Shown: positions 35,170-48,269, numbered from the stretch's first letter. The stretch is DNA of 64,000 bases from Sipunculus nudus (GCA_026874595.1 CM049322.1:37693340-37757339); one strand, 5' to 3'. The notes: generated from the sequence alone by a model not told the origin. Numbers and translations: made by a program.

Positions 35170-37660
35170 TCTTGTTGAAGATGTTGGTCCTGTGACCTTG
35201 ATCTTTTTAAAGATGTGTCCTGTGACCTTGACCTTTGATCTCATAACCCCAAAATCAATTTGGGTCTTGCTTTTCCAATGGGACATATGCAAGTCAAGTT
35301 TGAAATCTATACATCAATAAAATCTATACATCAATAAAGCAGGAATTATCATCCAGAAACTTATTTTGGGACAGATGGCTCCTGTGACCTTCACCTTTGA
35401 CCTTGTGACCTCAAAATTGATAGTGTTCTTCCTCTTTTGGCAGGAGAACTATATGTGCAAGATGAAAGATATGAGATGAAATGTTTGGCTGAAAATGCAT
35501 CCACATCTTTTTAAAGATGTGTCCTGTGACCTTGACCTTTGACCTCATGACCCCAAAATCAATTTTGGTCTTACTTTTCCAATGGGACATATACAAGTCA
35601 AGTTTTAAATCCATACATCAATAAAAGCAGGAATAATCATCCAGAAACTAATTTTTGGACATATGGCTCCTGTGACCTTCATCTTTGACCTTGTGACCTC
35701 AAAATTGATAGGGGTCTTCCACTCTTGGCAGGTGAACTATATGTGCAAGAGGAAAGATCTGAGATGAATTGTTTGGCTGAAAATGCATCCACAATCTTTT
35801 TAAAGAGGTTTCCTGTGACCTTGACCTTTGACCTCATGACCCCAAAATCAATTTGGGTCTTGCTTTTCTAATGGGTCAATAACAAAGACAAGTTTGAAAT
35901 CCATACATCAGTAAAAGATGGAATTATCATCCAGAAACTAATTTTTGGACAGATGGCTCCTGTGACCTTCACCTTTGACCTTGTGACCTCAAAACTGATA
36001 GGGTTCTCCCTCTCTTGGCAGGTGAACTATATGTGCAAGATGAAAGACCTGAGATGAAATGTTAGGCTGAAAATGCATCCACATCTTTTTAAAGATGTGA
36101 CCTTGACCTTTGACCTCATGACCCCAAAATCAATTTGGGTCTTGCTTTTCGAATGGGACATATATAAGTCAAGTTTGAAATCCATACATCAATAAAAGCA
36201 GGAATTATCATCCAAAAACTAATTTTTGGACATATGGCTCCTGTGACCTTCACCTTTGACCTTGTGACCTCAAAATTGATAGGGCTCTTCCACTCTTGGC
36301 AGGTGACCTATATGTGCAAGATGAAAGATCTGAGATGAATTGTTTGGCTGAAAATGCATCCACAATCTTTTTATAGAGGTTTCCTGTGACCTTGACCTTT
36401 GACCTCATGACCCCAAATTCAATTCCGGTCTTGCTTTACCAATGGGTCAAATACAAGTCAAGTTTGAAATCCAAACATCAATAAAAGAAGGAATTATCAT
36501 CCAGAAACTAATTTTTTGACAGATGGCTCCTGTGACCTTCACCTTTGACCTTGTGACCTCAAAACTGATAGGGTTCTTCCTCTCTTGGCAGGTGAACTAT
36601 ATGTGCAAGATGAAAGACCTGAGATGAAATGTTTGGCTGAAAATGCATCCACATCTTTTTAAAGATGTGACCTTGACCTTGACCTCATGACCCCAAAATC
36701 AATTTGGGTCTTGCTTTTCCAATGGGACATATATAAGTCAAGTTTGAAATCCATACATCAGTAAAAGATGGAATTATCATCCAGAAACTAATTTTTGGAC
36801 ATATGGCTCCTGTGACCTTCACCTTTGACCTTGTGACCTCAAAATTGATAGGGGTCTTCCACTCTTGGCAGGTGAACTATATGTGCAAGATGAAAGATCT
36901 GAGATGAATTGTTTGGCTGAAAATGCATCCACAATCTTTTCATAGAGGTTTCCTGTGACCTTGACCTTTGACCTTATGACCCCAAATTCAATTCCGGTCT
37001 TGCTTTTCCAATGGGTCAAATACAAGTCAAGTTTGAAATCCAAACATCAATAAAAGAAGGAATTATCATCCAGAAACTAATTTTTGGACAGATGGCTCCT
37101 GTAACCTTCACCTTTGACCTTGTGACCTCAAAATTGATAGGGTTCTTCCTCTCTTGGCAGGTGAACTATATGTGTCAGATGAAAGATCTGAGATGAAATG
37201 TTTGGCTGAAAATGCATCCACATCTTTTTAAAGATGTGTCCTGTGACCTTGACCTTTGACCTCATGACCCCAAAATCAATTTGAGTCTTGCCTTTTCAAT
37301 GGGACATATATAAGTCAATTTTGAAATCATTACATCAAAAAAAGCAGGAATTATCATCCAGAAACTAATTTTTGGACAGATAGCTCCTGTGGCCTTGACC
37401 TTTGACCTTGTGACCCCAAAATTTATATGGATCATCCATTATTGGCAAGTGAGCTATATATTCAAGATGGAAGACCTGGGATGAAAGTTTGGCTTAAAAT
37501 GCATCCACAGTATCTTTTAAAATGCCAGTCCAGTGACCTTGACCTTTGACCTCATGACCCTAGAACCTATAGGGTTCTTACTTTAGTGGTGGGCCATACA
37601 TAAGTCATGTTTGAAAACCATATGGCTATCAACACTGGAGATATCATAAGAGGTGTGTGA
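35170..37660 (+). repeat. satellite array, nine ~285-bp units with TGACCT motifs
   Basis: Units start with TGTGACCTTGACC at about 35221, 35525, 35814, 36096, 36385, 36666, 36954 and 37242, and a diverged AGTGACC at 37532, giving spacings of 281-304 bp. Each carries a second module (TGACCTTCACCTTTGACC), plus TTATCATCCAGAAACTAATT, TTGGCAGGTGAACTATATG and GGCTGAAAATGCATCCAC. The outer units are most diverged. Two alternating unit types (see findings) imply expansion as a dimer. Frames of up to about 75 codons are only repeat phasing. Confidence 0.92.
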
Positions 37661-37665
37661 TTTTC

Positions 37666-38150
37666 ACCATATATGGCAATATTCAAGGTCAAGGCCACTA
37701 TCATAGGAAAGGTCATGACCCCAATTTAAATAAGCATCATCCCATAACCCATACCTATGTATATGCATAATATAAAAAAAATCTGTCCATTAGTTTTTGA
37801 CTTGTAATGCTCACAGTGCTGTAAGGTGGCAATTTAGGGGGTATTAAACGGCACGAAAACAAGTAAAGAAAAATAGGTGGCGCCACCAGTTTCTGGAACA
37901 TGACAACCCTATCCATGATCTTCCATCAACTTGATTTTGGGATAAATCCATGCAAGATTTCTTGAGATATTAAAGAATTTGTGTGATTTTCCCCAAAATT
38001 GGCCTATTCAAGGTCAAGGACACTCTCCTAGTAAAGGTCATGACCTCATTTTAAATAGGCGTCGTCCTCTTACCCATAACTATACATATACCATGTTTGG
38101 TAAAGTTCCGTGAAATATTTTTTTGGTTATCGCGCCAACAAGATTCATAT

Positions 38151-38181
<31 letters not shown>

Positions 38182-38235
38182 GACCGGTATGAAAACATAG
38201 TATCCCCCGACTTTGTCTGGGGATACAATAACCTT
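37666..38235 (+). repeat. GGTGGCGCCACC-class repeat with (CGG)10 tract
   Basis: It matches 49850-50385: GTGATTTTCACCATATAT, AAGGTCAAGGCCACT, GTCCATTAGTTTTTGACTT, the palindrome at 37876-37887, TGCAAGATTTCTTGAGATAT, and a final GACTTTGTCTGGGGATACAA. A pure run of ten CGG triplets (38152-38181) sits where the other copy has only GCGTCCGTCC. The triplet run is therefore an expansion within a repeat and not part of a gene. Confidence 0.8.
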
Positions 38236-40000
38236 TTCATCAAAACGTTGCCCAGATATCACTCTAAATCTCGCTCTAAAATTTTAATCTAAAGGTCAAA
38301 TAAATTGTAATATTTCTCCGATGAATTATTTGTAATATTTTTCAATTGGTTTGGTTAACCCCTTGCACCAATATGGTTGAATAAATTATTAATGAAGGTG
38401 TTTAAGAAAATTTCTGTGAAATAGGGTTACATTTAAGGTAAATCTTTATGTTTAAACTGATAACTAATAATTCAGTTCTAATTTTTGGTATACACTTTTA
38501 TAAAAGTTAATATATTGACTTAATATCTTTCCTGGTTTTCTATCCAAGTTCATAATGTTTACGTTTCTTGTTTCATAATTATATTAGAATATTAATTAGA
38601 ATATTGAACTTATAGGCCCCGACATATATAAACGTATATACGTACACGCAAATTATATTCGAAAATCTTCATGTATATGCAGTATATCAAACAAGTGGTT
38701 TTGACATCGGGCCATCTTTAAATGAAAGATTCGTTTATTAAAGAAAAAAGGAGGGACACTTGGGCGAACAGACGGAAAAAAGATTACCGCTGTAGCTCAG
38801 ATAACATATAATCCAAAATTTTATATTTTCTATAAAAAAAATAGAAATTCCAGGGACTGACACTGGGTTGTAAGCGGAACATTCCGCATCACACTCTTTC
38901 TGTCGACAAATAACGAATGATAGAACCATACTTAATACTTTCAGTTTTGGCAATACAGAAAGGATGAAAAAGCAAAACTACTTTAAATTCTTTCAGTAAT
39001 ATTATGTACTAGGTCATAGTTATTAAATTGCATACTGTCTAGAGAATGAAAAGGCGAAGTCCCACTGGTACAGACTCAAATCAGATTAATGGGCTGGAAA
39101 ATCGGGTATGATTAAGGGGTAGGAGGTAACTCAATAAGGCATATTTAGTATACCTTGATGAACCAAGCTACGGTCTAGAAGCAAAATAGTCCATACTTTT
39201 TTATCCTACAGAAGAGGATCTATATCCACACCGATAGCTCTATCACTTCAACTGCTTCTATACGTCCCACACGAAGTCTGTGTATATTCACACGTGTATA
39301 TCTATATAAACACTATATAAACACTAGGAGATTATCATAAATATTGTCTTACTATTAATACTAAAAATCTAATTACAGATTCAGCTTTTATGCGTTGGTG
39401 ACTTAGGATCTGTTGCAAATTCACTAACAGAAGAGTTGGCGGCAGATTTATTGGATAACTAATTTCTTTATGAGAGATTTTAAATGCTATATTTAATTAT
39501 GCATGTTCTGATCTGCACAGATGTAATATGTTTTATTTCATTTTAAATAAATTTATTTCCCTCAGTATCATAATGATGTTGTTATTTTTATTAATACAAT
39601 TTATTGTACTGAGAGCGGCAGCCCGGAGTATAATCCTGTCTCTGTAGAATAGGTTTAGTAGCTAATAGATAAACACGCATGAGTAAAATTATAACCTTCG
39701 GGATGTATGAACCTCCGATTTACAGTGCTTCCCATTAAAAACAATTAAACTGCTCAGTTTGAGTGGGCTTTATCCTTGAAAGTGCTTAGTCTGAGTTGAA
39801 AATCCTGTTGAACTACTCATAAACTCCTCAATCCGAGTAGCTTATTTGTAGAAAGCTGCTCAAATTGGTTACATTTTTTGTAAAAATAAACACAAGCTGA
39901 GTATAACACTACTCACCGAGAGCATCATCAGTCTGAGTAGTTTAATTCAACGGGAATTCATCAGGGTGATGAGTTTATGTTTTCATTGATAAAATAGGCG
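38236..40000. other. AT-rich stretch, no gene seen
   Basis: It has no open frame with domain support and no strong tandem structure. A short inverted motif (GCGGAACATTCCGC) lies at 38874-38887. Between 39730 and 39960 phrases like CTGAGTAG/CTACTCA recur loosely on both strands. Confidence 0.45.
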
Positions 40001-40009
40001 TGCCCAGTT

Positions 40010-41175
40010 CTGTGAACTACAGTAACTTTTGTAATTTGCATATTATTCCAAAACTGTTAAAGATATCGCTACCACCTTTTTCACTGCACTTCTATGTTGT
40101 AAAGGACACACAAGGATTGAACTTTCTAGGTCATATGGATTATCCGGAAACGTAGCCAAATTGGAAAGTGCTAAGTCACCTATCTCGTATGGGTTCGCAT
40201 GAGTGAATTCAAAGCGGTAGCTCCAGAATTGTTGGGAACCAATTATTATAGGTAAAATTCCATTCATTTTATGGTAATCCTAATAGTTTAAAAATATTTA
40301 ATGATGAAAATCTAAAAAAAACGCACGTTTTGACCTCTATGACCTTAAGGAAAAATAGGTCAAGGTCACTGAAACTGGGTCGAAGTAATTGAATTATGGT
40401 AGGGTACATCCTGTGTAAATATAAATGAGATCAGTCGAGAAATGTGGCAAAATAATAATAATAATAATAATGCCAAAAACTAATCTCTCCAGCCATTTAA
40501 TGGGTGAAGGTGAAAATAATAATAATGCCAAAATCAAACATCTCCCCCTATGGATAGGTGGAGATAACTAGTTTTCTGTAACTGACAGTCACAGATCTCC
40601 ATCTATACTTCCCTGCACCCCCCCCCTCTACACACACACACTTCATCAAAATCCCTTATCACCGAATCTCCCACTGAATTTTATTTGACTTCTAACAGTT
40701 TAGAAACAACTAAAGTTTTGTAAAACAAATAAATCTTGAGCTAAAAAATGTTGACGTCACAATTTCTTAATTTGCATATTTTTCAAAACTATTAAAGATG
40801 TCGCCACCAAACTTGCCACTGCACACGTTGCAAAGGGCAAATTCCTGTAAAGGTTTCAACTTTTTTAGTCATTTGGGAAACGTAGCCTAACTAAAAACTG
40901 CCTTTTTTAGTCATTTGGGAAACGTAGCCTAACTAAAAACTGCCGAGGCACCTGTCTCTTATGGTTTCGCAAGGGTGAATTCAATGCGGTGTAATTATGA
41001 TGAAAATAATAAAATCGCATCTTATTTACCACTGTGACCTGGATGATATGTCAAGGTCACCGAAACTTTGTAAAAATGAATGGAAGTACAATAATGATAA
41101 TAGTAATAATAATAATAAGAATAATGGCAAATACAAGTATCTCCCGCTATGGATAGGTGGAGATAACAATGCCAA
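40010..41175 (+). repeat. two diverged copies of a ~0.5-kb repeat, with a perfect 42-bp tandem inside
   Basis: Copy 1 (40010-40570) and copy 2 (40750-41175) share, in order, TAATTTGCATATT, CTATTAAAGATGTCGC/ACTGTTAAAGATATCGC, GGAAACGTAGCC, GGTTTCGCA/GGTTCGCAT, GTGAATTCAA, a GACCT/AGGTCA pair, (AAT)n and CTATGGATAGGTGGAGATAAC. In copy 2 the 42 bases at 40861-40902 are repeated exactly at 40903-40944. The intervening part holds a C-run and (CA)n. Confidence 0.8.
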
Positions 41176-41238
41176 TAATATTACACCTAATAATTGTTAT
41201 TATTAATACAGGTATATATATTATATATTAATATTAAT

Positions 41239-41278
<40 letters not shown>

Positions 41279-42830
41279 CATGTATATATATATAGACGCA
41301 CAGAAAGCGACATATATATAGCATGCAAATTTAGAAAAATACTAAATGAATTTTATTTTGTGAGGAAAAATATTTAGTTCTACCTTGATTTGAGTTAAAA
41401 ACAGTGTCGGACTTACAGCAAGTCTGCACTGGCATACACTGGTATGCGTGGACTTGCTCTCTCTCATATTATCTCGCTAGTTAAAGGTCATTTCGCACTG
41501 CTGTATTTTAATATCATAAGTTATTAAATAAGTTAACTTAAATAAACAATAGTCGACAGTAGGGCATGGGTTTCTTGACTGTTTAGTGAAGCCATGTACT
41601 GTAATTTGGATGACAGACTCAGACGACTCGCAGCTGATGTGGCTGAGTGGCGGAGTTACGGCCTCTGCATGGTTTCTAGCGCAAGTACCGTGTGATGTTG
41701 GGAACAAACGGATAACTGCACCTTGTAAACAAAGCAACCCACCCCTTAGCTGTATCTCGTTAATTACCGACCAAATAATAAGAAATCAAACGAGCGGCAG
41801 AGTTAATCTAGGTATTCCCCGTACTGGGTGATGAGTAATGGTCACCTGAGCACAATTTCGAGCAGGGGCCCAGTCTAATTGTGGCCTCGTTCCGGATAAG
41901 CACTGATCCCACTGTATTACTGATAGAAACGGGGTTTTTTTTGAACGAACGACATGTATACCAATCCCGATAGCCGGGCGTTGCTATCATTAACCAGTAA
42001 TTCAGGACTTCACTTGATGGACACAGGTGGAATTATCCCTGAGAAATATATCGATAATATTTTCACCCACGTTATGATAAGTCAAATGATATTTTAGTGA
42101 TTGTGTCATTGAGCTTATGCCGCTCGCACGGGGACTGCATGAAGCTGGTATTTTATTTAATGAGTCCTGAAGTTGTAAACTTTGAGCGCATTTTTTACCG
42201 AACAATCACTGATCTTTGACTTATTTTCAGGTCTGTTCACAAATGAATTTTAATAAAATGCATAACCAGGAATGATTAATCCACGAAAGTTTAACCCAAC
42301 GAATAGTGTTTCAGGTCAAAACCATGAAATTTTAAACCCACGATATTTTCTGAATTCACAGTATTTACCCGACAGTGAACTTCAGCGGCACTGACTGACA
42401 TTGACCAAGGTTGCTACAATCACTGTATACAACGATGGGGACCATATGCACCTGTAACTCCGGAATCGCACCCATTTACCAAACAAATGCTTAAAGCGGA
42501 TGGCACGTAATATTGTTTGTATACATTTACACCGCCACGTCAATAATATCACCACTAAATGTATTTTCCCAGAGTTTACAAAATAAAAAAAGACCCTTAT
42601 ATAACTGTCAAGGGCACAAAAATCCGGAATCGACACTACTCTAGTTTCCCGATAAAGATAACCTTATATATTTATGGTGTGTCCTCATGACAAGACTTAA
42701 ACACACGCACTCATAAATAAATGTGCAATTGTATAGCCTAGTGGTTCTAAGGCCTGCGTAGAAATACACAGCACACATACACAGAGAGAGAGAGCATATC
42801 ATTGGACACACGTGTTTATAAGTAAGTAGT
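41176..42830. other. AT-rich stretch with (TA)n, no gene supported
   Basis: A (TA)n run lies at 41242-41275. The rest has only short frames. A tRNA A-box-like string (TGGCTGAGTGG, 41640-41650) is present but no matching B box follows, so no tRNA or SINE is called. Confidence 0.45.
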
Positions 42831-43400
42831 ATTACATCAACTTGAACACATAGGAGGGTGATCTCACTTACATGATCCTTGCACACAAAAGTCCAAATCA
42901 ATCCTCAAATCCTGGCCCCTGAATTCAGCTTAGGTAACCCTGTTGTAGCGTCATTTCGACCCTCTGATATCACGACCAGATTACTGAGCTGAGTAACAAT
43001 TCATGTATTATGACCACGGCAACACATGTTGATGAGTAGCTTCCAAGGATGAATAAAATGTTAGATAGTTTACTAGTAGTTGAAACATCAAAGGTACCGG
43101 TACATGAGACGTTTGGTCGCAGAAGGTTGCTAGTACATTAGCTGCACTTTAGCTGCGTTCTGTACTTACACACAGCAGACAGCAGTCGGATGTAATGTGA
43201 GAACCCTGTCTCATGTTTTATTTTCTATTTCTAGGTCAGCGTTTACACAGCGTCTGGTATTTTGTTATCATGATAACATATACTCGGGAGCACGATTTGG
43301 TTTATATGGAAGTGTGAGTTCAGGATGTAGTCTTAGTTTACTTCCTGATTGCGCTTCATGCATGATGTTCAGTATAATAATAAACACGGCTCCCGGAGGT

Positions 43401-43414
<14 letters not shown>

Positions 43415-43432
<18 letters not shown>

Positions 43433-44014
43433 CGGGGATGCATAATGTCAAATATCATTTTATTGTGGCATTTAGAAATTATATATCCATATAATGCTTC
43501 AACATTTAATAGAACTGAAGCGGATGGGGGGGGGGGGGGGAGGCTATTTTTTTTTACTTCCCCTTTTCCGGAATAGGGGATCTTTTTAGATCTTGTCAAA
43601 AGTCACTTCTTCTTGCGCTCTGCTTGTGTAGCGCTGGAGTAAAAACAAAATGTGGTTGCTTATTTATTTTATGTCTCTGCCCTATGTTAACCTGAATGAT
43701 CAGACCGACCTGTTTACCCGAATCATCTCGGGCGTGCATCCCAAATATGCAGTCATGACGCAATTTCTATTCACAGTGTGGGGGAACTGGGACTTCGCCC
43801 CCCCCCCCTTCCCCCCCCACACACACACCACCCTCGCACATAAAATATTGTTACGGAGTATATGACATTACCTCCCCCCACCCCCCCTCCAAAAAAAAAA
43901 TATTTTTTCAATATAGTATGATAATCATGAAAATGATATAATGGCTTGATCCAGAATCGTGTTCGGGCGAGGGTGTTGAGGACTAGGGGCTGCGGGGGGG
44001 GGGGGGGGGGGGGG
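43415..44014 (+). repeat. cluster of G and C homopolymer runs
   Basis: G runs lie at 43415-43431 (after a GT microsatellite), 43526-43540 and 43994-44014, and C-rich runs at about 43798-43820 and 43872-43890. Proline/glycine-rich frames across them are artefacts. Such runs can form G-quadruplexes and are prone to assembly and length error. Confidence 0.85.
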
Positions 44015-46255
44015 TGGGGGGATTCAAGGAACAGCGACTGTCGAGTGTGTTTCCGTGATGAGCAAGATTTGCGCGTAGGAGAGTTTCTCAGCTGCATTGT
44101 AGGATTTTAAAATTTATTTAATCAAAATTTATGGTATATTGATGCAAATTGAGAATAAAATAACGGGGACTTGTTTCTCTTCAAAAACCAACAAGTAATA
44201 AAACTGCTTTTCTTAAGAGTCGTACCTATAAAAGGTGCGTGCTTGTTTTATTTAATTAAACTTTAAAAATATAACATTAAAAAACTCATTCTTCGGGAGA
44301 AACCGTCATCTTTGGACGAATGATCTAACTAATAACACTTTAGCTTTATTGAACGTCATGGTTGATTTTCGGTCTATGATAATTTTGCTTCGTAATGAGA
44401 TGTGTGTCACACGAGATTATAGACATAGTACTGTGTTCCAGTTTGAAGAATAATGGTATGAGCGAAACAGATTGAGATGTTTGAAATACGAATTGGTAAT
44501 AGATAGAGGACGTCATAAAGATGCATCTCGTGAAGAAAGGATATAAAAATAATTTATGCCATGGATACAATTTTGTTGAGGATGAAGCCCATTTTATGCA
44601 AGACGGTAAATTATAAAATAATTTTAGATTTAAATACTTCAGACAAGACATGCTATAGTCAAGTGAACAACATTTATGAACTTATTTATCTTAGACAAAG
44701 AATATGAAATAAAAAAGTTGCTACATATGTATATGATTATTTTATGAGGAGACCAAGAATAATATGCAGTTTAATTACTCACTGATGATGGCGATAAAGA
44801 AACATTTTATTCAGTAATATTACATGTATTAAAAGCATTATTTAATGGTCTATATATGACTGCTACTTTACATTTTATTGATATATTTGTTTCATTGGAT
44901 TTTTATGGAAACATTTGGAACTTTGGGCCTCATGCCTTTTCCTGGACAATTTTTTGTTCAGTTCTGATACTGATATGGCAGAGACAAAGATATACTCAGC
45001 ATATTGTTACAGAGATATGCGTCTCTGAATGTATATATTATACTGGCCTGGTATGCCACTTGTAACAAAGAACGCTGTGTGTAAATATACGCCTTGGGGC
45101 ACTAAGATACAAGCGGCAGATAGAATCCCCCATTAGCTGGAATACCGGAGGACTGCTGTCAGAGGGAGCTGGTAAAAAAGCTGACTTGAAGGCAGGCAGT
45201 GACAGCGGTGACAAGCGATACATGTGTATATACACAGGACTTTTCAAGTTCGGATTTTATCAGTAGTGATTATCGTCTATCTAGAGCTTGATCTGTACAG
45301 AGCAGCAATGGATCGTGGTTTGATGTAGGGTATAAAATTATATTGTTATAGTTTGTAATCGCATTGACTGGTGTCTACCCTAATTAACGTTTACTCCACA
45401 TAACCGGACAACAGACTGCGCAGAATTGGACTCGAAAGATTTCGCACCGTTCCGCCTGAGGTGTTTCTACTCAAAACGATTCACTTCTGCTTAGGCACTA
45501 TTGGACGGCCGTGACTACTTGTTTCAACTATCAAACTTCAAAATCAAAATTTGTTACATTTCAAGGAAACATCTTCTGTTTATATTTCACATGCGCATGC
45601 TTACAATGTATTACTTGTACCGGAATGTCCTTAGCACGTAAAGAATCACCCATTTTTATGTAACTTGCCTTGAAACCTTACCCAACACACTTGAACGAAC
45701 TACAATGTCTTTTTTACTACAATTAATCTGCGCCGCTTGTGTATAGAAGCCCCGTGGCATTGTGGGGGTCAGATTTTGACTCTAACAATTCCCAAACACT
45801 TATGAGTCCGAATCTGGGCAGTGTTTGTTTAGAGCAGAAATGAAATCTGGCGGTGAACCGAAAAATTGAGGGATTATACCAGACGTTAGCTGAATACATT
45901 TGCTGAGCGGGGGTACCAGTCTAATTTTGTAAAGGAATATAAAGATTTAGGTTATGTCGACAAATTTTCACGTAGGTTTTGTTTTGTGACGGAAACATAG
46001 CACCAAGCACAGACCATGGGTTCTAATGTGATTGACTAATACAAATGTGACGTAATCGGTTGAAATGGCTTAGATATGTCTTAAATCTAGAAGAGCATGC
46101 TGCTTTTATTCTTTCCAAAAAATGTTTGCGATAACATTGTAAAAAATACGTATCCTCTATTGAGATATAGAATGCTTGTGTCAGGAGTAGTTTCTGTGGC
46201 TTACGTAATTGCAGTTGCGTTGAATGAACTAACGGATGCGTAGTATTATATTTTT

Positions 46256-46500
46256 TTTGGGGGGGGGGGTACTTTCAAGCCCCAAAGCTCGGAGGATATA
46301 GGTCACAGTGACCTAATTTCAGGTTTCCAAGGAGATTTTTTATTGACCTCCCTGGATATTCACTTAGAAGTTTCTTGGTCCAACAGTTACGATTTGTGCC
46401 CTGCTAACGGACGGCCGGACGCCCGGACGGCCGGACGGACGACGGACAAAGCGCCATTTCTATACATCAGTTGACTTACAGTCAGCTGAGCTAAAAAACA
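46256..46500 (+). repeat. modular repeat 3' end (short insertion)
   Basis: It begins with a G run and GGTACTTTCAAGCCCC, then AGCTCGGAGGATATAGG, a perfect AGGTCACAGTGACCT palindrome (46300-46314), GTTACGATTTGTGCCCTGC, a GGACGG/GGCCGG tract, ACGGACAAAGCGCCATT and GTCAGCTGAGCTAAAA. The right segmental copy lacks it, so it inserted after the duplication or was lost from the other copy. Confidence 0.8.
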
Positions 46501-46885
46501 AAACAAATAGAAATGTGTAAAAATGGGAAAATGTATATGGTACTAACAAGTCTTGTTCATTTGGTAGAACATTCCGTGTTCAATAAGCGTACCAAGTTTT
46601 AGGAGAAAATATGGATCTGAGAAAGTTACAGAATAGGTATAATTTCGCAATTTAACAAAAGGATAAAAATGCCTATAAATATTAAGAAAATATTAGTGGT
46701 ACAGCCGCTCTCGTTCAACTGATAAAACTATCCATCATCAATTAATGTGTCAAGTTTCAGGATAACGGTCGGTAGTTTTCAGTTTGAAGTTTGTAGTTCC
46801 GCTCTATTAATGGTCAACCAAACAGACGGAATATGAAGAAAAGCTGATCGCTATAGTTAAAGTAATTTTCTGTGAGCTTAGATTA

Positions 46886-47697
46886 TAAAAAAGAAGCAGT
46901 AGAATAGGAAAAATAGAGCAGAATGTGAAGGTTAGGGGATTAAGAAGGAGAAAAGTGAACAACAGAAAAGCAAAACGAAAAAGAAGCAAAGGAAAAATTG
47001 TAAAGAGCAAGAATACGGACAAGAAGAAAGGCAAGCAAAGAACAAAAGAAGAAACAGAGGGAAAAAAGAGGAGTGAGAAGAGAAAGATGAGAAGAGGCAG
47101 AGGAGGAAGAAAAAAGAGTGACAATAAAAGTAGGTAGAATAAGAAGGAGAAGAAGAAGGAGGAGAATAGGAAAAAGAATTATACAGAAATGAAGAAGACA
47201 CACTAGAAGAAAAGAGAGAAAGTACGATTTAAAATTAGATGGGCAAGACGAAGAAGAAGTCAAAGTAGAATTAGAAGAAGAGTAAGATGGAAGACAGAAT
47301 AAGGGGAAGAAGATTCAGAACAAGAGAAGAAAAGCAAGACAAAACAGGTGAATACAAGGAGAAGAAATTTAAAAGAAGTTATGGAAGTAGCGCAAGAAGG
47401 AGAGCGAATAGAAGTAAAAAAAAATTAAGGAGAAAAAGAGGAAGACAAAGATGAGCAACATAAGAAAAAAAGAAGAATGAATATAGTTAGATGAGAGAGA
47501 AAGAGGCAAGCGGATTATAATAAGAAATGTAAGGAGAAGAGCAAAGGACGAAGATAAAAAGTGTAAGACTGAGAGCAAGGGGTAGGAGACAATGAACATA
47601 AAAACAAGACATAGAGCAAACAGAAGAAAAAAGTAGGAGAGGAGAAGGATGAGAAGAAGAAAAAAAACAGAGTAAGAAATCGGGAGAAGAAGAATAG
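46886..47697 (+). repeat. 810-bp polypurine (GA/AAG-rich) tract
   Basis: The plus strand is overwhelmingly A and G (AAGAAGGAGAAAAG, GAAGAAGAAGAAGG-type strings) for about 0.8 kb with only scattered pyrimidines. Lys/Arg-rich frames on plus and Ser/Phe/Leu-rich frames on minus are by-products of composition. The tract is absent from the right segmental copy. Confidence 0.88.
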
Positions 47698-48269
47698 TCT
47701 TTGAACAATCTTTCCTTTTGTGAAAAGGGACCAGTCTATTCAGATGAGATTATTATTATCTACATGCATGCAGGGTTTTTCCCAATGTCTATCGATTTTA
47801 ATATGTCATAAATATGCTATAAATTAATGATCTGAGACGTTAAATCATTTTTTAAATGTAGGAAAGTCAACTATATCCGTATCTGTATTAGCAGAGAATT
47901 AAAAGCAAGGTGCCAGGTGTATTTAAAAGTAAGCGTGGATTTTTTTGGCTGGTTTCAGCTATTTTATGCACGTTTCGCACAATACGTTTCAGTTTCACGA
48001 TTACGAGGCCAGCTTGAACCGTGATTTCACGAAACATGACAACAGCACTAACCGTGAATCCAGTGTTTTCCTCGTAAAAAGACACTGAGTCCTGCACAAA
48101 CCGTGATTTTACAAAACGTAACCGGTGACCAAAACTTATTATTTTCTGGTTTATATTAACGGTTTGGAGATAGCCTTTCACGTTTACAGGCTTTTTTTAC
48201 GTTTTGTTAAAAAAAAAATATGCGACTTAACGGTTTGGGGATATTTTTCATGATTAGTGCGTTTTGGGG

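Noticed and set aside
35170-37660. CRISPR array
   Set aside because: The unit is about 285 bp with no constant short repeat and variable spacer pattern, and the context is eukaryotic.
41640-41700. tRNA or tRNA-derived SINE
   Set aside because: An A-box-like string is present but there is no B box at the right spacing and no cloverleaf.
43369-44097. Proline- and glycine-rich frames over G/C runs
   Set aside because: They are products of homopolymer tracts; no domain or conservation between the segmental copies supports them.
46925-47263. Lys/Arg-rich and Ser/Phe-rich frames
   Set aside because: They follow from the polypurine composition on both strands.
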